A stretch of 64,000 bases of DNA from Chryseobacterium luteum (GCF_000737785.1 NZ_JPRO01000014.1:62001-126000), one strand, 5' to 3'. Positions 35,863 through 45,794 are shown, counted from the first letter of the stretch. A program made the numbers and translations. The notes: generated by a model from the letters alone, not told the origin.

Positions 35863-36288
35863 ATGTTAACTCTTTTACAAACAGACCCTTATAATGGGGT
35901 CGATGCAATGTCGGGTGCTGCAGCAGCAGGACTGGGAATGGGTACTATGATCTTCAGCTTGCTGATTTATGTATTTTATGGATACTGTATGTATAAAATA
36001 TTTCAGAAAGCAGGAAGAGAAGATGCTTGGGCAGGTTTTGTACCTTTCTACAATATCATTGTACTCCTGGATATTGTTAAGAAACCCATATGGTGGATTG
36101 TTTTGTTTTTCGTTCCTTTTGTTAACCTTTATGCTTCATGGGTAGTGAATGACAGATTGGCAAAAGCTTTTGGAAAAGAAACTCCGGTTTATACCATTCT
36201 TTTGTTTTTCTTTGGTTTTATTTTTGTACCGGTTCTGGCGTTCAGCAGTGATAAATACGACAGTAACAGAATTCCAAATGATCAATAA
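35863..36288 (+). CDS. DUF5684-type small membrane protein
   Basis: 141 residues with three or four hydrophobic segments: MIFSLLIYVFYGYCMYKIF (about 29-47), PIWWIVLFFVPFVNLYASWVV and PVYTILLFFFGFIFVPVLAF. The AGREDAWAGFVPFYNIIVLL segment is characteristic of the DUF5684 family (small inner-membrane proteins sometimes fused to signal peptidases). The function is not known. It lies between gyrB and a DUF3857 gene, with terminators on both sides. Confidence 0.75.
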   Translation: MLTLLQTDPYNGVDAMSGAAAAGLGMGTMIFSLLIYVFYGYCMYKIFQKAGREDAWAGFVPFYNIIVLLDIVKKPIWWIVLFFVPFVNLYASWVVNDRLAKAFGKETPVYTILLFFFGFIFVPVLAFSSDKYDSNRIPNDQ

Positions 36289-36307
36289 TCAATAAAAAAG
36301 ATATTGA

Positions 36308-36336
36308 CAGGCTCCAGAAATGGGGCCTTTTTTTTG
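36308..36336 (+). terminator. Terminator after DUF5684 gene
   Basis: AGGCTCC-AGAAAT-GGGGCCT stem (one G-T) followed by a run of eight T. Confidence 0.75.
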
Positions 36337-36525
36337 TCCTTATTTTAAAACTTGAAAATTTAAAATGCTGTAAAAAAAATGATTTTGCGGAAAAATTATA
36401 AAACATCCTCATTTAGAGACATAAACTGTAAAAATCGTAATGTAAAAATGCTTTAATAATGAAGTATTTTATGTGGTATTGTTATTTATATTAAAATAAA
36501 AAATTAACATTTATTAAGATTTTAT

Positions 36526-36533
36526 TATTTTTG
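36526..36533 (+). promoter_or_regulatory. Candidate -7 element (TATTTTTG) for the DUF3857 operon
   Basis: TAnnTTTG match 16 bases before the ATG at 36550. No clear upstream TTG. Confidence 0.4.
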
Positions 36534-36549
36534 CCCAACTTTAATAACC

Positions 36550-38442
36550 ATGATGAAAATTTTAATTCTTGGCACTCTAACTACAGCCTCTTTGTATTTT
36601 GCACAAATCTATCCGGTTTCTGCCATTCCTGAAAACCTGAAGAAAAATGCCGATGTTGTAGTCAGGAGGGACTTTACAACGGCTCAGGTTAACAAAATTG
36701 ATGAAATTAAGTACCAATATAATACGGTAACTACTGTTTTAAATAAAGATGGCGATTCAAAAGCTCAGATTTATATTCCTTATCAGAAAGGAGATAATAT
36801 TTCTGATGTGAAAGTAACCATATATGATGAATCCGGAAAAAAAGTAAAAAGCTTTTCCAAATCTGATTTCGGGGATTTTGCCAATAATACCCAGGGTGTG
36901 TTTTATTCAGATAGCAGGGTTTTGGCTTTACCATATACTTCGGCCTATTATCCTTACACAATTGATTTCTCCTACCAGATCACAGATGAAAACACCATTT
37001 TCATTCCCGATTTTGTACCGTTTTCCTCTCCGAATATATCCCTGGAAGAAGCCCAGTTCAAAATAATCAATAAATCCGGTATCGACCTTAAGACCAAAAT
37101 CTATCCGTCAAAATACAATTACACCGCAGTAACTGAAACTGACAATGGTAATGAGAAAAATTACTCCTACAAGAATGTTCCGGCAATAGATGATGCCTTG
37201 ATGCTGCCTCAGCCTGAAAAAATAGTACCTAAAGTAAGTTTTGCTTTGGCCAGATTCAATCTGGAAGGCAAGCAGGGAGCCTTGAACAACTGGATGGATT
37301 TTGGAACCTGGTATTATACTAATCTTGTAGAACCTGTTTCTGCATCTACTCCGGCTATCAAAGCTGAAGTGGCTGCTTTGAAGCTGGAAGGCTCAACGGA
37401 GGGAAAAGTAAAAAAGCTTTACCAGTATATGCAGTCGAAGACCAGATATATATTTGTAGGATTGGGAATTGGCGGTTGGCTTCCTATGTTTCCTGATGAA
37501 GTTCAGAAAAAAGGTTATGGAGACTGTAAGGGACTGACCAATTACATGAAAACTTTATTGAACGAGGCTGGAATTCCATCTCATTATTGCGTGATCAATT
37601 CCGGTTCCTCCCAGATTTCTTTTGATCCGGAATTTCCTTCAATGGGTGGAAATCATGCCATTCTGATGGTTCCTACCGAAAAAGGAAATATCTGGCTCGA
37701 AAACACCTCTCAGCAGATTGCGTTTAACCATTTGAGCTACAGTACTACAGACAGGAATGTTCTCGCTGTAACTAAAAAGGGAATTGAACTGATTAATACC
37801 CCTGCATATGCAGCCGAGCAGAACAAAGAAAAGCAGATTTTAAAAATTAACCTTACAGAAGACAACAGCATCAGCGGAGAAATCCAGTTTGCTTATACCG
37901 GAAGTCAGTATGACAATAATTTAGCTTATGCTTATTTATCGCCGAAGGAAAGAACTGAGGCTATGAAAACGAGATTTGATGTTCTGAATTTTGAAAAAGT
38001 TGAAATGAAAGACTTTGTCAATGATAAAGACAATGCAGTGATAAAATTCAATATGAATTTTAAAGCAAATAATTATTCCAAAAGTACAGGAACGAACCTG
38101 ATTTTCAGAGCGGTTCCTATTTTCGCCAATAATTATTATAAATCAGATGAAAACCGGGAGCTTCCGTTTGAGATAGGGCAGTCTTTCCAGGATGAATACG
38201 AAATTGATTTTATCATTCCTAAAAATTATAAAATTGACGAAGTTCCGGAAAATATTACCATCAATTCTGAATTTGGAACCTATAAACTGAATATTGTAAA
38301 AAACGGCGAATCGTTGAAAGTCACACGATTCATTAAAATTAACAAAGGGATATTTCCGAAAGAAAAATACAACGAGTACGTAAGTTTCAGAAAAAAGACC
38401 CTGAATACTGATAATTCAAAAATCTTACTGACTAAAATTTAA
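36550..38442 (+). CDS. DUF3857/transglutaminase-like protein, catalytic residues present
   Basis: 630-residue exported protein with a signal peptide (MMKILILGTLTTASLYFAQ). An N-terminal DUF3857 beta-sandwich domain (about 30-230) is followed by a transglutaminase-like core with Cys326 in KKGYGDCKGLTNYM and His369 in MGGNHAILMV. The third residue position reads WLENT (Glu384), and a C-terminal beta domain follows. Family members occur throughout Bacteroidota, probably in the periplasm, with unknown substrates. The next gene encodes a homologous protein and starts two bases after this stop. Confidence 0.85.
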   Translation: MMKILILGTLTTASLYFAQIYPVSAIPENLKKNADVVVRRDFTTAQVNKIDEIKYQYNTVTTVLNKDGDSKAQIYIPYQKGDNISDVKVTIYDESGKKVKSFSKSDFGDFANNTQGVFYSDSRVLALPYTSAYYPYTIDFSYQITDENTIFIPDFVPFSSPNISLEEAQFKIINKSGIDLKTKIYPSKYNYTAVTETDNGNEKNYSYKNVPAIDDALMLPQPEKIVPKVSFALARFNLEGKQGALNNWMDFGTWYYTNLVEPVSASTPAIKAEVAALKLEGSTEGKVKKLYQYMQSKTRYIFVGLGIGGWLPMFPDEVQKKGYGDCKGLTNYMKTLLNEAGIPSHYCVINSGSSQISFDPEFPSMGGNHAILMVPTEKGNIWLENTSQQIAFNHLSYSTTDRNVLAVTKKGIELINTPAYAAEQNKEKQILKINLTEDNSISGEIQFAYTGSQYDNNLAYAYLSPKERTEAMKTRFDVLNFEKVEMKDFVNDKDNAVIKFNMNFKANNYSKSTGTNLIFRAVPIFANNYYKSDENRELPFEIGQSFQDEYEIDFIIPKNYKIDEVPENITINSEFGTYKLNIVKNGESLKVTRFIKINKGIFPKEKYNEYVSFRKKTLNTDNSKILLTKI

Positions 38443-38444
38443 CC

Positions 38445-40382
38445 ATGAAAAAAATAATACTGACAGCTTTCTGCTTTGGAACTTTGATCCATATAAACGG
38501 CCAGAAACGTGAATTTCTGAACCCTCCGAAATTTGACAATGCTGATCTGTCTAAAGAAAAATCAGCTCTGGATGAAAATGCACCGGCAGAAATTTTATAC
38601 AAATCGGTACACTTCGATATCGATACCTCAACCGGAGATCTTAGAAAAAAGGTTTTTTACAGAGTCAAAATCTATGACAAAGATAAAGCTGAAGATTGGT
38701 TAAATCTTGAAATCCCGCTATATAAAAGCAATGGCGGGAATGAAGAGGTTTTAAATAAAATAAAAGCTTTCGTATATAATCTCGAAAACGGAGCCGCAGC
38801 AGTTACAAAAGTAGACAAGAGTTCAAAATACAAAAGCAAGGAAAGTAAATATACAACCATTACCAAATTTGCCTTTCCCAATGTAAAAAACGGATCGGTT
38901 ATAGAATACCAGTATGAAGTTGTATCGCCCTTTTTATATTCGGTTCCGCAGATCGTAATAGAGTCTGATGTTCCTTCACTGTATACTGAGTATATTCTGG
39001 ACAGTCCTTCCCATATAGCTTATAATGTGAATTATACAGGCTCATTATCTCCAAAGTACAGAATGGTGGAAGAAAAGACCATGTATGGAATGTCGTTTAA
39101 AACCTATAGATTCGGGTATGAAAACCTGAAAGGATTCAAAACTGAAAAATTTGTTAAAAATGACAGGAATTACCGTACAAAAGTAAGCGCGGAGCTTCAT
39201 TCGACTAATTTTAAAGAACTGAAAATGTATTCCTCCTCCTGGGACGAAATCAAAGATAAACTTTATAAAGACGAAGATTTTGGTGAAGAATTGAAAAGAA
39301 CGAAGCTGGTTAAAGAAAATGTATCCTCAATTATTTCAGGGCTGCATTCCGATACGGAAAAAGCAGATGCCATTTTTAATTATGTGAAAAATACATTCAC
39401 CTGGAACAAAGACAGAGGGATCTATACAGAAGAAGGAGTAAAAAAACTGATAGAAACCAAAACAGGAAACGCCGCAGAAATCAACCTTTTGCTTGTCATG
39501 ATGCTTAGAGAGGCCGGACTGAAAGCAGATCCACTTGCTATTTCTACCGTAGACAACGGCTTAATCAACTTAGTTTCACCCAGCATAGTCGGAATGAATT
39601 TTGTTATTGCAGCCGTTAAAATAAGAGATGGGTTTAATCTTTACGATGCCACTTCAAAGCAGGCATCTGTGAACAACCTTCCCCCAAGAGACTGGAATCA
39701 TTATGGTGTTCTCATGGCTAAAGAGAAGGCAATCCTGATGGAGATGGAAAATAGAACAACAAGTTTCAATTATCTTACCACAGAAGCAAAGATCAATGAA
39801 GACGGCAGTATTTCCGGAACCTATTCTGATAAAGATACCGGCTCCTATGCCATGTTTACCAAAGAAAGCTATGATGAAAATGCAGAAAAATACAAGAAGC
39901 AGTACAAAGAAAATTTTGCAATAGACTTTACCGGAATTGATTCTAAAATCCTTGAAAATGGAGACTTTGAAAGTACCATGAAATTCTCTTCTGATAATCT
40001 GATAGATAAGGTAGGAAAGAAAATGATCATTAATCCTATGCTTTTTTTAAGCAAAAATTCCAATGAATTTGATCAGGCTGATGAAAGAAAATATCCCATA
40101 GATTTTATTTCTTCAATTACCAAAGTGAAAAAAATAATCCTGGAAATACCGGAAGGCTACGTCATAGAAGCAATGCCTAAAAGTAAAAGGATCGTTACAG
40201 AAGATAAAGAAATTGAGTACAGTTATATAGCCGAGCAGAAAGGCAATAAGCTTGAAATAATCTCTACCACAAAAATTGCCAGTCCGGATTATCCCAAAGA
40301 ATATTATCCTGCCTTCAGGCAGATTTGGGGAACCGCCTCAAAAAGTGAAAACCAGGTAATAAGCCTGGTCAAAAAATCATAA
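38445..40382 (+). CDS. DUF3857/transglutaminase-like protein, catalytic Cys and His lost
   Basis: 645-residue exported paralog of the preceding protein, with signal peptide MKKIILTAFCFGTLIHINGQ. In the transglutaminase core the usual G-N-C-x-E/D-I-N reads GNAAEIN (Ala343 replacing Cys) and the usual N-H-A block reads MNFVIAA, so Cys and His are both gone. Asp401 (LYDATSKQ) remains. It is probably a non-catalytic binding partner of the active-looking protein encoded upstream, with which it shares a transcript (gap of two bases). Confidence 0.83.
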   Translation: MKKIILTAFCFGTLIHINGQKREFLNPPKFDNADLSKEKSALDENAPAEILYKSVHFDIDTSTGDLRKKVFYRVKIYDKDKAEDWLNLEIPLYKSNGGNEEVLNKIKAFVYNLENGAAAVTKVDKSSKYKSKESKYTTITKFAFPNVKNGSVIEYQYEVVSPFLYSVPQIVIESDVPSLYTEYILDSPSHIAYNVNYTGSLSPKYRMVEEKTMYGMSFKTYRFGYENLKGFKTEKFVKNDRNYRTKVSAELHSTNFKELKMYSSSWDEIKDKLYKDEDFGEELKRTKLVKENVSSIISGLHSDTEKADAIFNYVKNTFTWNKDRGIYTEEGVKKLIETKTGNAAEINLLLVMMLREAGLKADPLAISTVDNGLINLVSPSIVGMNFVIAAVKIRDGFNLYDATSKQASVNNLPPRDWNHYGVLMAKEKAILMEMENRTTSFNYLTTEAKINEDGSISGTYSDKDTGSYAMFTKESYDENAEKYKKQYKENFAIDFTGIDSKILENGDFESTMKFSSDNLIDKVGKKMIINPMLFLSKNSNEFDQADERKYPIDFISSITKVKKIILEIPEGYVIEAMPKSKRIVTEDKEIEYSYIAEQKGNKLEIISTTKIASPDYPKEYYPAFRQIWGTASKSENQVISLVKKS

Positions 40383-40415
40383 AAGGCAATTCTTTCAGAT
40401 AAATAAAAATAATTT

Positions 40416-40447
40416 GCAAAACCATTCATCTTTTGAATGGTTTTTGC
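40416..40447 (+). terminator. Terminator after DUF3857 gene pair
   Basis: GCAAAACCATTCA-TCTT-TGAATGGTTTTTGC, a strong stem with a T-run in the 3' arm. Confidence 0.75.
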
Positions 40448-40470
40448 ATTTATACCCAAAAGATATAATT

Positions 40471-41295
40471 ATGAAAAATACCATTGCCATTCTGGCGGTT
40501 TCTTCTTTGCTCGCTTTTTCAGCATGTAAAAAAGGAGAAAATACAACCCAACCTGATAAAACGGAAACTTCCCAACCGGAAAAATTTACTGTAGATTCCG
40601 TGAAAGTGAGTGACTCTTCAAATATTGCAGATTCCCTGTCCGTAGCCTTTACTTCCAAACTTCTTGTTTTTCCAGCTTTGAAAGACAAACAACTGCTGGA
40701 CAGTATTTATTTTCAGAATAAGGGGATTAAAGATTTTTCTAAACAAGGGCTGCAAGCTTTCCTTGATAAAGACAAAAATGATTATTTCAAATCGGTAAAA
40801 GGAGACAGTAAAGACTGGCTCTCAGATATTTCCTACGCGCAGAAATGGTATACAAGCTCCGATATGAATCTCGTCTCTAATGATAACGGATATATGCATA
40901 TCGGGTATGCCTGGAGTTCATACGAAGGAGGAGCCCATGATAATTACGGATTTTCGGAAAGGATTTTCGACCTTAAAAACAATAAAAAACTGGAACTTAA
41001 AGATATTACTTCAATGCCAAAAGCCAAACTTGAAGCTATTCTGATGAAGAATATTAATAAGATAAACAGCGGGACAACAGACAGTAAAGGGAATGTAAAT
41101 AATTCAGAAATGCTTCTGGTGGAAGTCATTCCTGCTACAGATAACTTCTATTTTGATCAGAAAAACCTGTACTTCCATTACAGCCCCTATGAGATTACAG
41201 CATTTGCGGCCGGTGATATCATCATTCCCATATCCTGGGACGAACTGAAAGGAACACTCAATGAAGAATTCAAAGAAAGAATGAAAATAAAGTAA
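40471..41295 (+). CDS. DUF3298/DUF4163 (RsiV-like) lipoprotein
   Basis: 274 residues with a lipoprotein signal (MKNTIAILAVSSLLAFSACKK, anchor Cys19) and a Thr/Glu/Lys-rich linker to about residue 50. The C-terminal domain carries the DUF3298 hallmark SYEGGAHDNYGF (about residues 150-161), then NNKKLELKDI and FYFDQKNLYFHYSPYEITAFAAG. The domain is shared with RsiV and with many envelope lipoproteins and probably binds a ligand such as peptidoglycan or lysozyme-like proteins. The ATG at 40471 is used because the longer frame runs through the terminator. Confidence 0.83.
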   Translation: MKNTIAILAVSSLLAFSACKKGENTTQPDKTETSQPEKFTVDSVKVSDSSNIADSLSVAFTSKLLVFPALKDKQLLDSIYFQNKGIKDFSKQGLQAFLDKDKNDYFKSVKGDSKDWLSDISYAQKWYTSSDMNLVSNDNGYMHIGYAWSSYEGGAHDNYGFSERIFDLKNNKKLELKDITSMPKAKLEAILMKNINKINSGTTDSKGNVNNSEMLLVEVIPATDNFYFDQKNLYFHYSPYEITAFAAGDIIIPISWDELKGTLNEEFKERMKIK

Positions 41296-41298
41296 ATT

Positions 41299-41326
41299 AA
41301 TGCTTCCTGATCTGGAAGCATTTTCT
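41299..41326 (+). terminator. Terminator after DUF3298 lipoprotein gene
   Basis: AATGCTTCC-TGATCT-GGAAGCATT followed by TTCTATTTTT. Confidence 0.75.
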
Positions 41327-41333
41327 ATTTTTG
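41326..41333 (+). promoter_or_regulatory. -7 element (TATTTTTG) five bases before the lipid kinase ATG
   Basis: Exact TAnnTTTG immediately after a terminator and immediately before the start codon, which would give a leaderless mRNA. Confidence 0.5.
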
Positions 41334-41338
41334 CGGTA

Positions 41339-42190
41339 ATGGAAAAAGCAGCTTTTATCATTAATCCCTTTTCGGCCAAAAAAAATTATCAGCCGTTTCT
41401 TGACGAACTCAAAAAAAAGGTTGACAACCCTTTATACTATATCTCCGAATCCATTCCGGGGACAGATGATTTTATCAGGACGAATTTTGACAATGTAGAT
41501 ATTTTTGTGGCGATTGGTGGTGACGGAACCATCTCAACGGTGGCAAGAAACCTTATTAATACAGATAAGATTCTGGCCATATTTCCTGCCGGATCAGGTA
41601 ACGGCTTTTCCAATGAGACTAAATTCAGTAAAAACCTGGACGAACTGTTAGCGAAAATTAAAGCCAAAACATCCAGAAAGATTGATACTTTTACCGTTAA
41701 CGACAAGTTGTCTATCAACGTTTCAGGAACTGGATTTGACGGGAAAGTAGTTAAAGAGTTCGAAAAAACCAGCCGTGGATTCAAAAATTACATCAAAGTA
41801 TCCCTGAAGACATTTTTCAATTACAGGCCCATTAAGGTTAAATTTTTTGATGAAGCTTATCAGCAGTACAACGGAAAATACCTGATGCTGAATATAGCCA
41901 ATACACGACAGTTCGGGAACAACGCCTATATTGCTCCAAAAGCAAGTAAAAGTGACGGATTGGTGGATATGGTGCTGGTGAAAAAATTCCCGCTGACCTA
42001 TTCAGCTCTTTTCGCCTTCAGAATGTTTACCAAAAGGCTGAAAGATGATGAATATGTAACGTATCTTCCCGTTTCGGAAATTTCATTTAAAGTAAACACT
42101 AAAAACTGGCATCTTGACGGTGAATTTAATAAGATAAAATCACCCATTCATGTAAAAGTTTTACCAGCCAGCCTGAATATTTTAGTGTAG
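41339..42190 (+). CDS. Diacylglycerol kinase-family lipid kinase
   Basis: 283-residue DAGK_cat protein starting MEKAAFIINPFSAKK. The nucleotide loop is VAIGGDGTISTVARNL (about residues 58-73), followed by LAIFPAGSGNGFSNE, and the C-terminal domain has LMLNIANTRQFGNNAYIAPKASKSDGLVDMVLV. Members phosphorylate diacylglycerol or sphingoid lipids. In Bacteroidota, which make sphingolipids, a sphingoid substrate is possible but unproven. The start is fixed by the terminator just upstream and the typical N-terminus. Confidence 0.9.
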   Translation: MEKAAFIINPFSAKKNYQPFLDELKKKVDNPLYYISESIPGTDDFIRTNFDNVDIFVAIGGDGTISTVARNLINTDKILAIFPAGSGNGFSNETKFSKNLDELLAKIKAKTSRKIDTFTVNDKLSINVSGTGFDGKVVKEFEKTSRGFKNYIKVSLKTFFNYRPIKVKFFDEAYQQYNGKYLMLNIANTRQFGNNAYIAPKASKSDGLVDMVLVKKFPLTYSALFAFRMFTKRLKDDEYVTYLPVSEISFKVNTKNWHLDGEFNKIKSPIHVKVLPASLNILV

Positions 42191-42249
42191 GGTGATTGTT
42201 ATGATGAAATTTAAAATAGAATTTACCATCAATTTTTGTAACACCGCAC

Positions 42250-42282
42250 AAACCTTATAGGTTTTTAAAACCTATAAGGTTT
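42250..42282. repeat. 15-bp perfect inverted repeat (terminator / REP-like)
   Basis: AAACCTTATAGGTTT-TTA-AAACCTATAAGGTTT between the convergent lipid kinase and symporter genes. Its perfect symmetry suits a bidirectional terminator. The same style of element is often dispersed in flavobacterial genomes. Confidence 0.7.
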
Positions 42283-42302
42283 AGTTCGCATAATATAAAT
42301 CA

Positions 42303-43583
42303 TCAAACCTCCAGCTTCTTTTCAATTTCATTCGGATGATTCAGGCAATACTGCAGCTGGGTTTTATCCAGTTGCTTTTCCCAGTTTGCTACAACTACCG
42401 TAGCTACAGAATTTCCAATTACATTCGTTAAAGCCCTGCATTCGCTCATGAATTTGTCGATTCCCAGAATTAAAGTCATTCCTGCAATCGGGATTTCAGG
42501 AACCACGGCCAGTGTTGCAGCCAATGTTACAAATCCGGCCCCTGTAACACCGGCAGCACCTTTTGAACTTAACATGGCAACCAAAAGCAGCATCAGCTGT
42601 TTTTCCAGTGGAAGATGAATATTCAGAGCCTGAGCAATAAATAATGAAGCCAGTGTCATATAAATATTCGTTCCGTCCAGGTTGAAAGAGTATCCGGTGG
42701 GAACTACAAGCCCTACGATCGCTCTTGAGCAGCCTGCCTTTTCCAGCTTTTCCATAATTCCCGGAAGCGCTGATTCAGAAGAACTGGTGCCTAAAACCAA
42801 TAGAAGTTCCTCTTTCAGATAAAACATCAGCTTGAAAATACTGAATCCATTGTACCAGGCAACCGCACCCAAAACAATTACAACAAAAAGTATAGAAGTG
42901 ATATAGAATGTTCCTACCAAAAATAGGAGGTTCAGGACAGAATGAAGGCCGTATTTCCCGATAGTGAATGCCATTGCACCAAAAGCTCCGATTGGGGCCA
43001 GCTTCATCAGCATATGAACAATTTTAAAAACCGGAGTAGACAGATCCTGCAAGAAATCAGTCACTTTCTGGCTTTTTTCTTTGGTCAGGACCAGTGCGAC
43101 CCCCATCAGAATAGCCACCAGAAGCACCTGAAGTATATTTTCTCCTACCAGCGGGCTGAAAAGCGTTTCGGGGATGATATTCATGATAAAGCCTGTCAGT
43201 GTAGAATCGTGGGCCTTCTGCTGATACTGCGAAACATCGCCTGACAGGGTAGCCGGATCAATATTTAAACCGTGTCCCGGCTGTAAAATATTTCCTACAA
43301 TCAGTCCTATGATCAGGGCTAAAGTTGAAAATGTAAAGAAATATATCATGGCTTTTACAGCAATACGGCCGACTTTTTTCAGATCGGTCATATGGGCAAT
43401 TCCCAGCGTCAGGGTAATGAAGATCACCGGAGCGATGATCATTTTCACCAGTTTGATGAATCCATCGCCCAGCGGTTTCATTTTTTCGCCCAGTTCAGGA
43501 TAAAATCTTCCGAGAAGTATACCTGCTGCTATCGCAATAATAACCTGGAAATAAAGCTGATGATAAAATTGTTTCGCTTTCAA
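42303..43583 (-). CDS. Dicarboxylate/amino acid:cation symporter
   Basis: 426-residue member of the DAACS (GltP/DctA) family with eight membrane segments and two re-entrant hairpins. Hairpin 1 carries [14 protein letters not shown]7 has [18 protein letters not shown] (the NMDGT-like motif), hairpin 2 has [20 protein letters not shown], and TM8 ends in [29 protein letters not shown]. The family imports C4-dicarboxylates or glutamate/aspartate with Na+ or H+. Substrate preference cannot be assigned from these motifs alone. Confidence 0.92.
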   Translation of the reverse strand: MKAKQFYHQLYFQVIIAIAAGILLGRFYPELGEKMKPLGDGFIKLVKMIIAPVIFITLTLGIAHMTDLKKVGRIAVKAMIYFFTFSTLALIIGLIVGNILQPGHGLNIDPATLSGDVSQYQQKAHDSTLTGFIMNIIPETLFSPLVGENILQVLLVAILMGVALVLTKEKSQKVTDFLQDLSTPVFKIVHMLMKLAPIGAFGAMAFTIGKYGLHSVLNLLFLVGTFYITSILFVVIVLGAVAWYNGFSIFKLMFYLKEELLLVLGTSSSESALPGIMEKLEKAGCSRAIVGLVVPTGYSFNLDGTNIYMTLASLFIAQALNIHLPLEKQLMLLLVAMLSSKGAAGVTGAGFVTLAATLAVVPEIPIAGMTLILGIDKFMSECRALTNVIGNSVATVVVANWEKQLDKTQLQYCLNHPNEIEKKLEV

Positions 43584-43745
43584 AGGATTCTTTTTTTAGG
43601 TTTTGAAGGCGGAAAATTAAGAATTTTTATCTTAAACATGATGAAAGTCAGTTAAAATAATCCGAATGGGATTGTTCTTTATCTTAAAAAACAAAAAGTG
43701 TTCTTGAATAAAGATATTACTAAAACCAATGACCATGAATTGATA

Positions 43746-43812
43746 ATGCTTCGGCTCCGCTCAGTATGACATGGTTTAATCAACGTTATCATATTGAGCG
43801 GAGCCGAAGCAT
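43746..43812. repeat. REP-like long inverted repeat
   Basis: Arms 43746-43767 and 43791-43812 are 22-base inverted copies with one mismatch (core GCTTCGGCTCCGCTCA), separated by 23 bases, between symporter and ggt genes. It looks like a dispersed flavobacterial palindrome and may also terminate ggt. Confidence 0.75.
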
Positions 43813-43832
43813 CTATAGTATGTGTTACAAAA

Positions 43833-45521
43833 TTATTCCACTGCAACAGAATCGTCTCCACGGCCGTCTGCCACAGCATGGATATTTCCGTTGTCATCCA
43901 TCAGGATCAGCTCTGTTTTTCCGATGTATTTTATTTTTTCTATCACATAGTTTTTGCTTGTAAGGGCTGTGATCGTGCTTTCGGGGAAATTGTTTTCTAC
44001 CGTAATTTTCTCAGGAAGCCACTGGTGGTGGAATTTCGGTGCATTCACGGAGGTATTCGCATTCAGCTTAAAATCTACCACATTAACGATGGACTGATAA
44101 ACCGAAGTAGGAATCGTGGTTCCGCCCGGTGTTCCTACAACCATGTAAGGTTTCCCGTTTTTAAGTAAAATAGTAGGAGTCATCGAGGAAAGCATCCTCT
44201 TATTAGGCTGTATAGAATTGGCTTCTCCGCCTACAGCTCCAAACATGTTCGGGACCCCCGGCTTGATTGAGAAATCATCCATTTCGTTATTTAAAAAGAA
44301 ACCTGCCCCTGAAACTACTACTTTACTTCCGTAATATCCGTTAAGCGTAGTGGTTACAGAAGCGGCGTTCCCATCTTTATCTATAACAGAAATATGGGTG
44401 GTCTGTGTGGATTCTGTTGGCTGGCTGATGATTTTTCCAACTTCTGAGCTTGGTGTAGCCTTACTGAAGCTAAAGCTTTTCCATCTGTTTTTTAAATAAG
44501 CATCCGAAGTAAGGTAAGCTGTTTTATCCTTAATGAAATCCGGATCGCCCATGTATTCTGCCCTGTCGGCAAAAGCTCTTCTTTCTGCTTCCGTCATGAT
44601 CTGTACAGCCTCCGTTGAATTCTGCTGGTACTTCTCCAGGTTTTCATAACCCGCCATGCTCAGCATTTGGGCAAGCAGTACACCGCCACTGGAGGGAAGA
44701 GGCATGGTGACCACACGGCTTCCTTTATAATCGAACTCCAAAGGTTTTCTTTCTGCTGTTTTATAATTTTTGAGATCTTCCAGAGTGATGATTCCGTTGC
44801 CTTTTTTCATTTCTGAAACCATAAGCCCAGCGGTTTTTCCTTCATAAAACCCTTTTTCACCCAGCTTTTGAATCAATCTCAGTGTAGCAGCCAGTTCTTT
44901 CTGAACTAAAAGATCACCGGCCTTCCAGGGGCTGTCTTTTACAAAAGCGATAGTGGATTTGTTGTGCTTTAAGAAATTTTCTTTGTGTGTATTCAGCATA
45001 TTGGCTTCCATTTCTGTAATGGCAAATCCTTTTTCTGCAAGATCAATAGCCGGCTGGATGATTTTATCCATCGGGAGCCTGCAGTATTGTAAAGTCGCAA
45101 AAAATCCGGCTATGCTTCCGGGGATTCCTACGGCCAGTCTTCCGTTTTGGGACAGATCAGTATCAGCCTTTCCAGTTTTATCAATATACATATCCCTGGA
45201 TGCTTTCTTCGGGGCTGTTTCTCTGTAATCGAGTGTAAATTTTTCGCCATTGTTTTTAACACCTACTAAAAAACCTCCTCCTCCGATATTTCCTGCCTGA
45301 GGATAAACTACAGCAAGAGCATATTGTGTTGCCACAACGGCATCGTAGGCGTTTCCTCCCATCTTCATGATCTCTGCTCCGGCCTGGCTTGCCAGGGGAT
45401 GTGCAGAAACCACTACACCTTTGTTCTTTACTTTTACCTCCTTTATAATGTTGAAATCAGTAAACTGAGCCCAGTATACATTCCCTGCCAACAGTACTGC
45501 TGCAATAAAAAACTTCTTCAT
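43833..45521 (-). CDS. ggt: Gamma-glutamyltranspeptidase
   Basis: 562-residue exported Ntn-hydrolase that cleaves gamma-glutamyl bonds of glutathione. The signal peptide is MKKFFIAAVLLAGNVYWAQ. The nucleophile Thr at the autoprocessing site is in ESTQTTHISVIDKDGNAASVTTTLN, followed by FFLNNEMDDFSIKPG and RMLSSMTPTILLKNGKPYMVVGTPGGTTI. The large-subunit region has GGNAYDAVVATQYALAVV. Periplasmic use of gamma-glutamyl peptides for amino-acid supply is the usual role. Confidence 0.95.
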   Translation of the reverse strand: MKKFFIAAVLLAGNVYWAQFTDFNIIKEVKVKNKGVVVSAHPLASQAGAEIMKMGGNAYDAVVATQYALAVVYPQAGNIGGGGFLVGVKNNGEKFTLDYRETAPKKASRDMYIDKTGKADTDLSQNGRLAVGIPGSIAGFFATLQYCRLPMDKIIQPAIDLAEKGFAITEMEANMLNTHKENFLKHNKSTIAFVKDSPWKAGDLLVQKELAATLRLIQKLGEKGFYEGKTAGLMVSEMKKGNGIITLEDLKNYKTAERKPLEFDYKGSRVVTMPLPSSGGVLLAQMLSMAGYENLEKYQQNSTEAVQIMTEAERRAFADRAEYMGDPDFIKDKTAYLTSDAYLKNRWKSFSFSKATPSSEVGKIISQPTESTQTTHISVIDKDGNAASVTTTLNGYYGSKVVVSGAGFFLNNEMDDFSIKPGVPNMFGAVGGEANSIQPNKRMLSSMTPTILLKNGKPYMVVGTPGGTTIPTSVYQSIVNVVDFKLNANTSVNAPKFHHQWLPEKITVENNFPESTITALTSKNYVIEKIKYIGKTELILMDDNGNIHAVADGRGDDSVAVE

Positions 45522-45772
45522 AAGATTTTGTTTAAAACAAAAGTAGATAATTTTTTAATGTAAACAGCTGCATATTAAACCAATGGAATGTTTGTATGGA
45601 GGCTGTATTAATGAAGAAATAGAATGAAAAATCAGGTTTTGTTAATGAGTTTTTATTGATTGGTGATTATAGTTGATTTCTTGTGAGATTAATTCTTTTA
45701 TAATCCATTTAAGGATATATTTTTTAAACACACGTTTTTTATTATGATAAGCATGATTTTTTTACTTTTGTA

Positions 45773-45780
45773 CAACTCTA
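45773..45780 (+). promoter_or_regulatory. Candidate -7 element (TACTTTTG) for tdh
   Basis: TAnnTTTG match 14 bases before the ATG at 45795. It places the transcript start after the in-frame upstream ATG at 45744, supporting the shorter protein. Confidence 0.45.
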
Positions 45781-45794
45781 AAAAAATATGTAAA

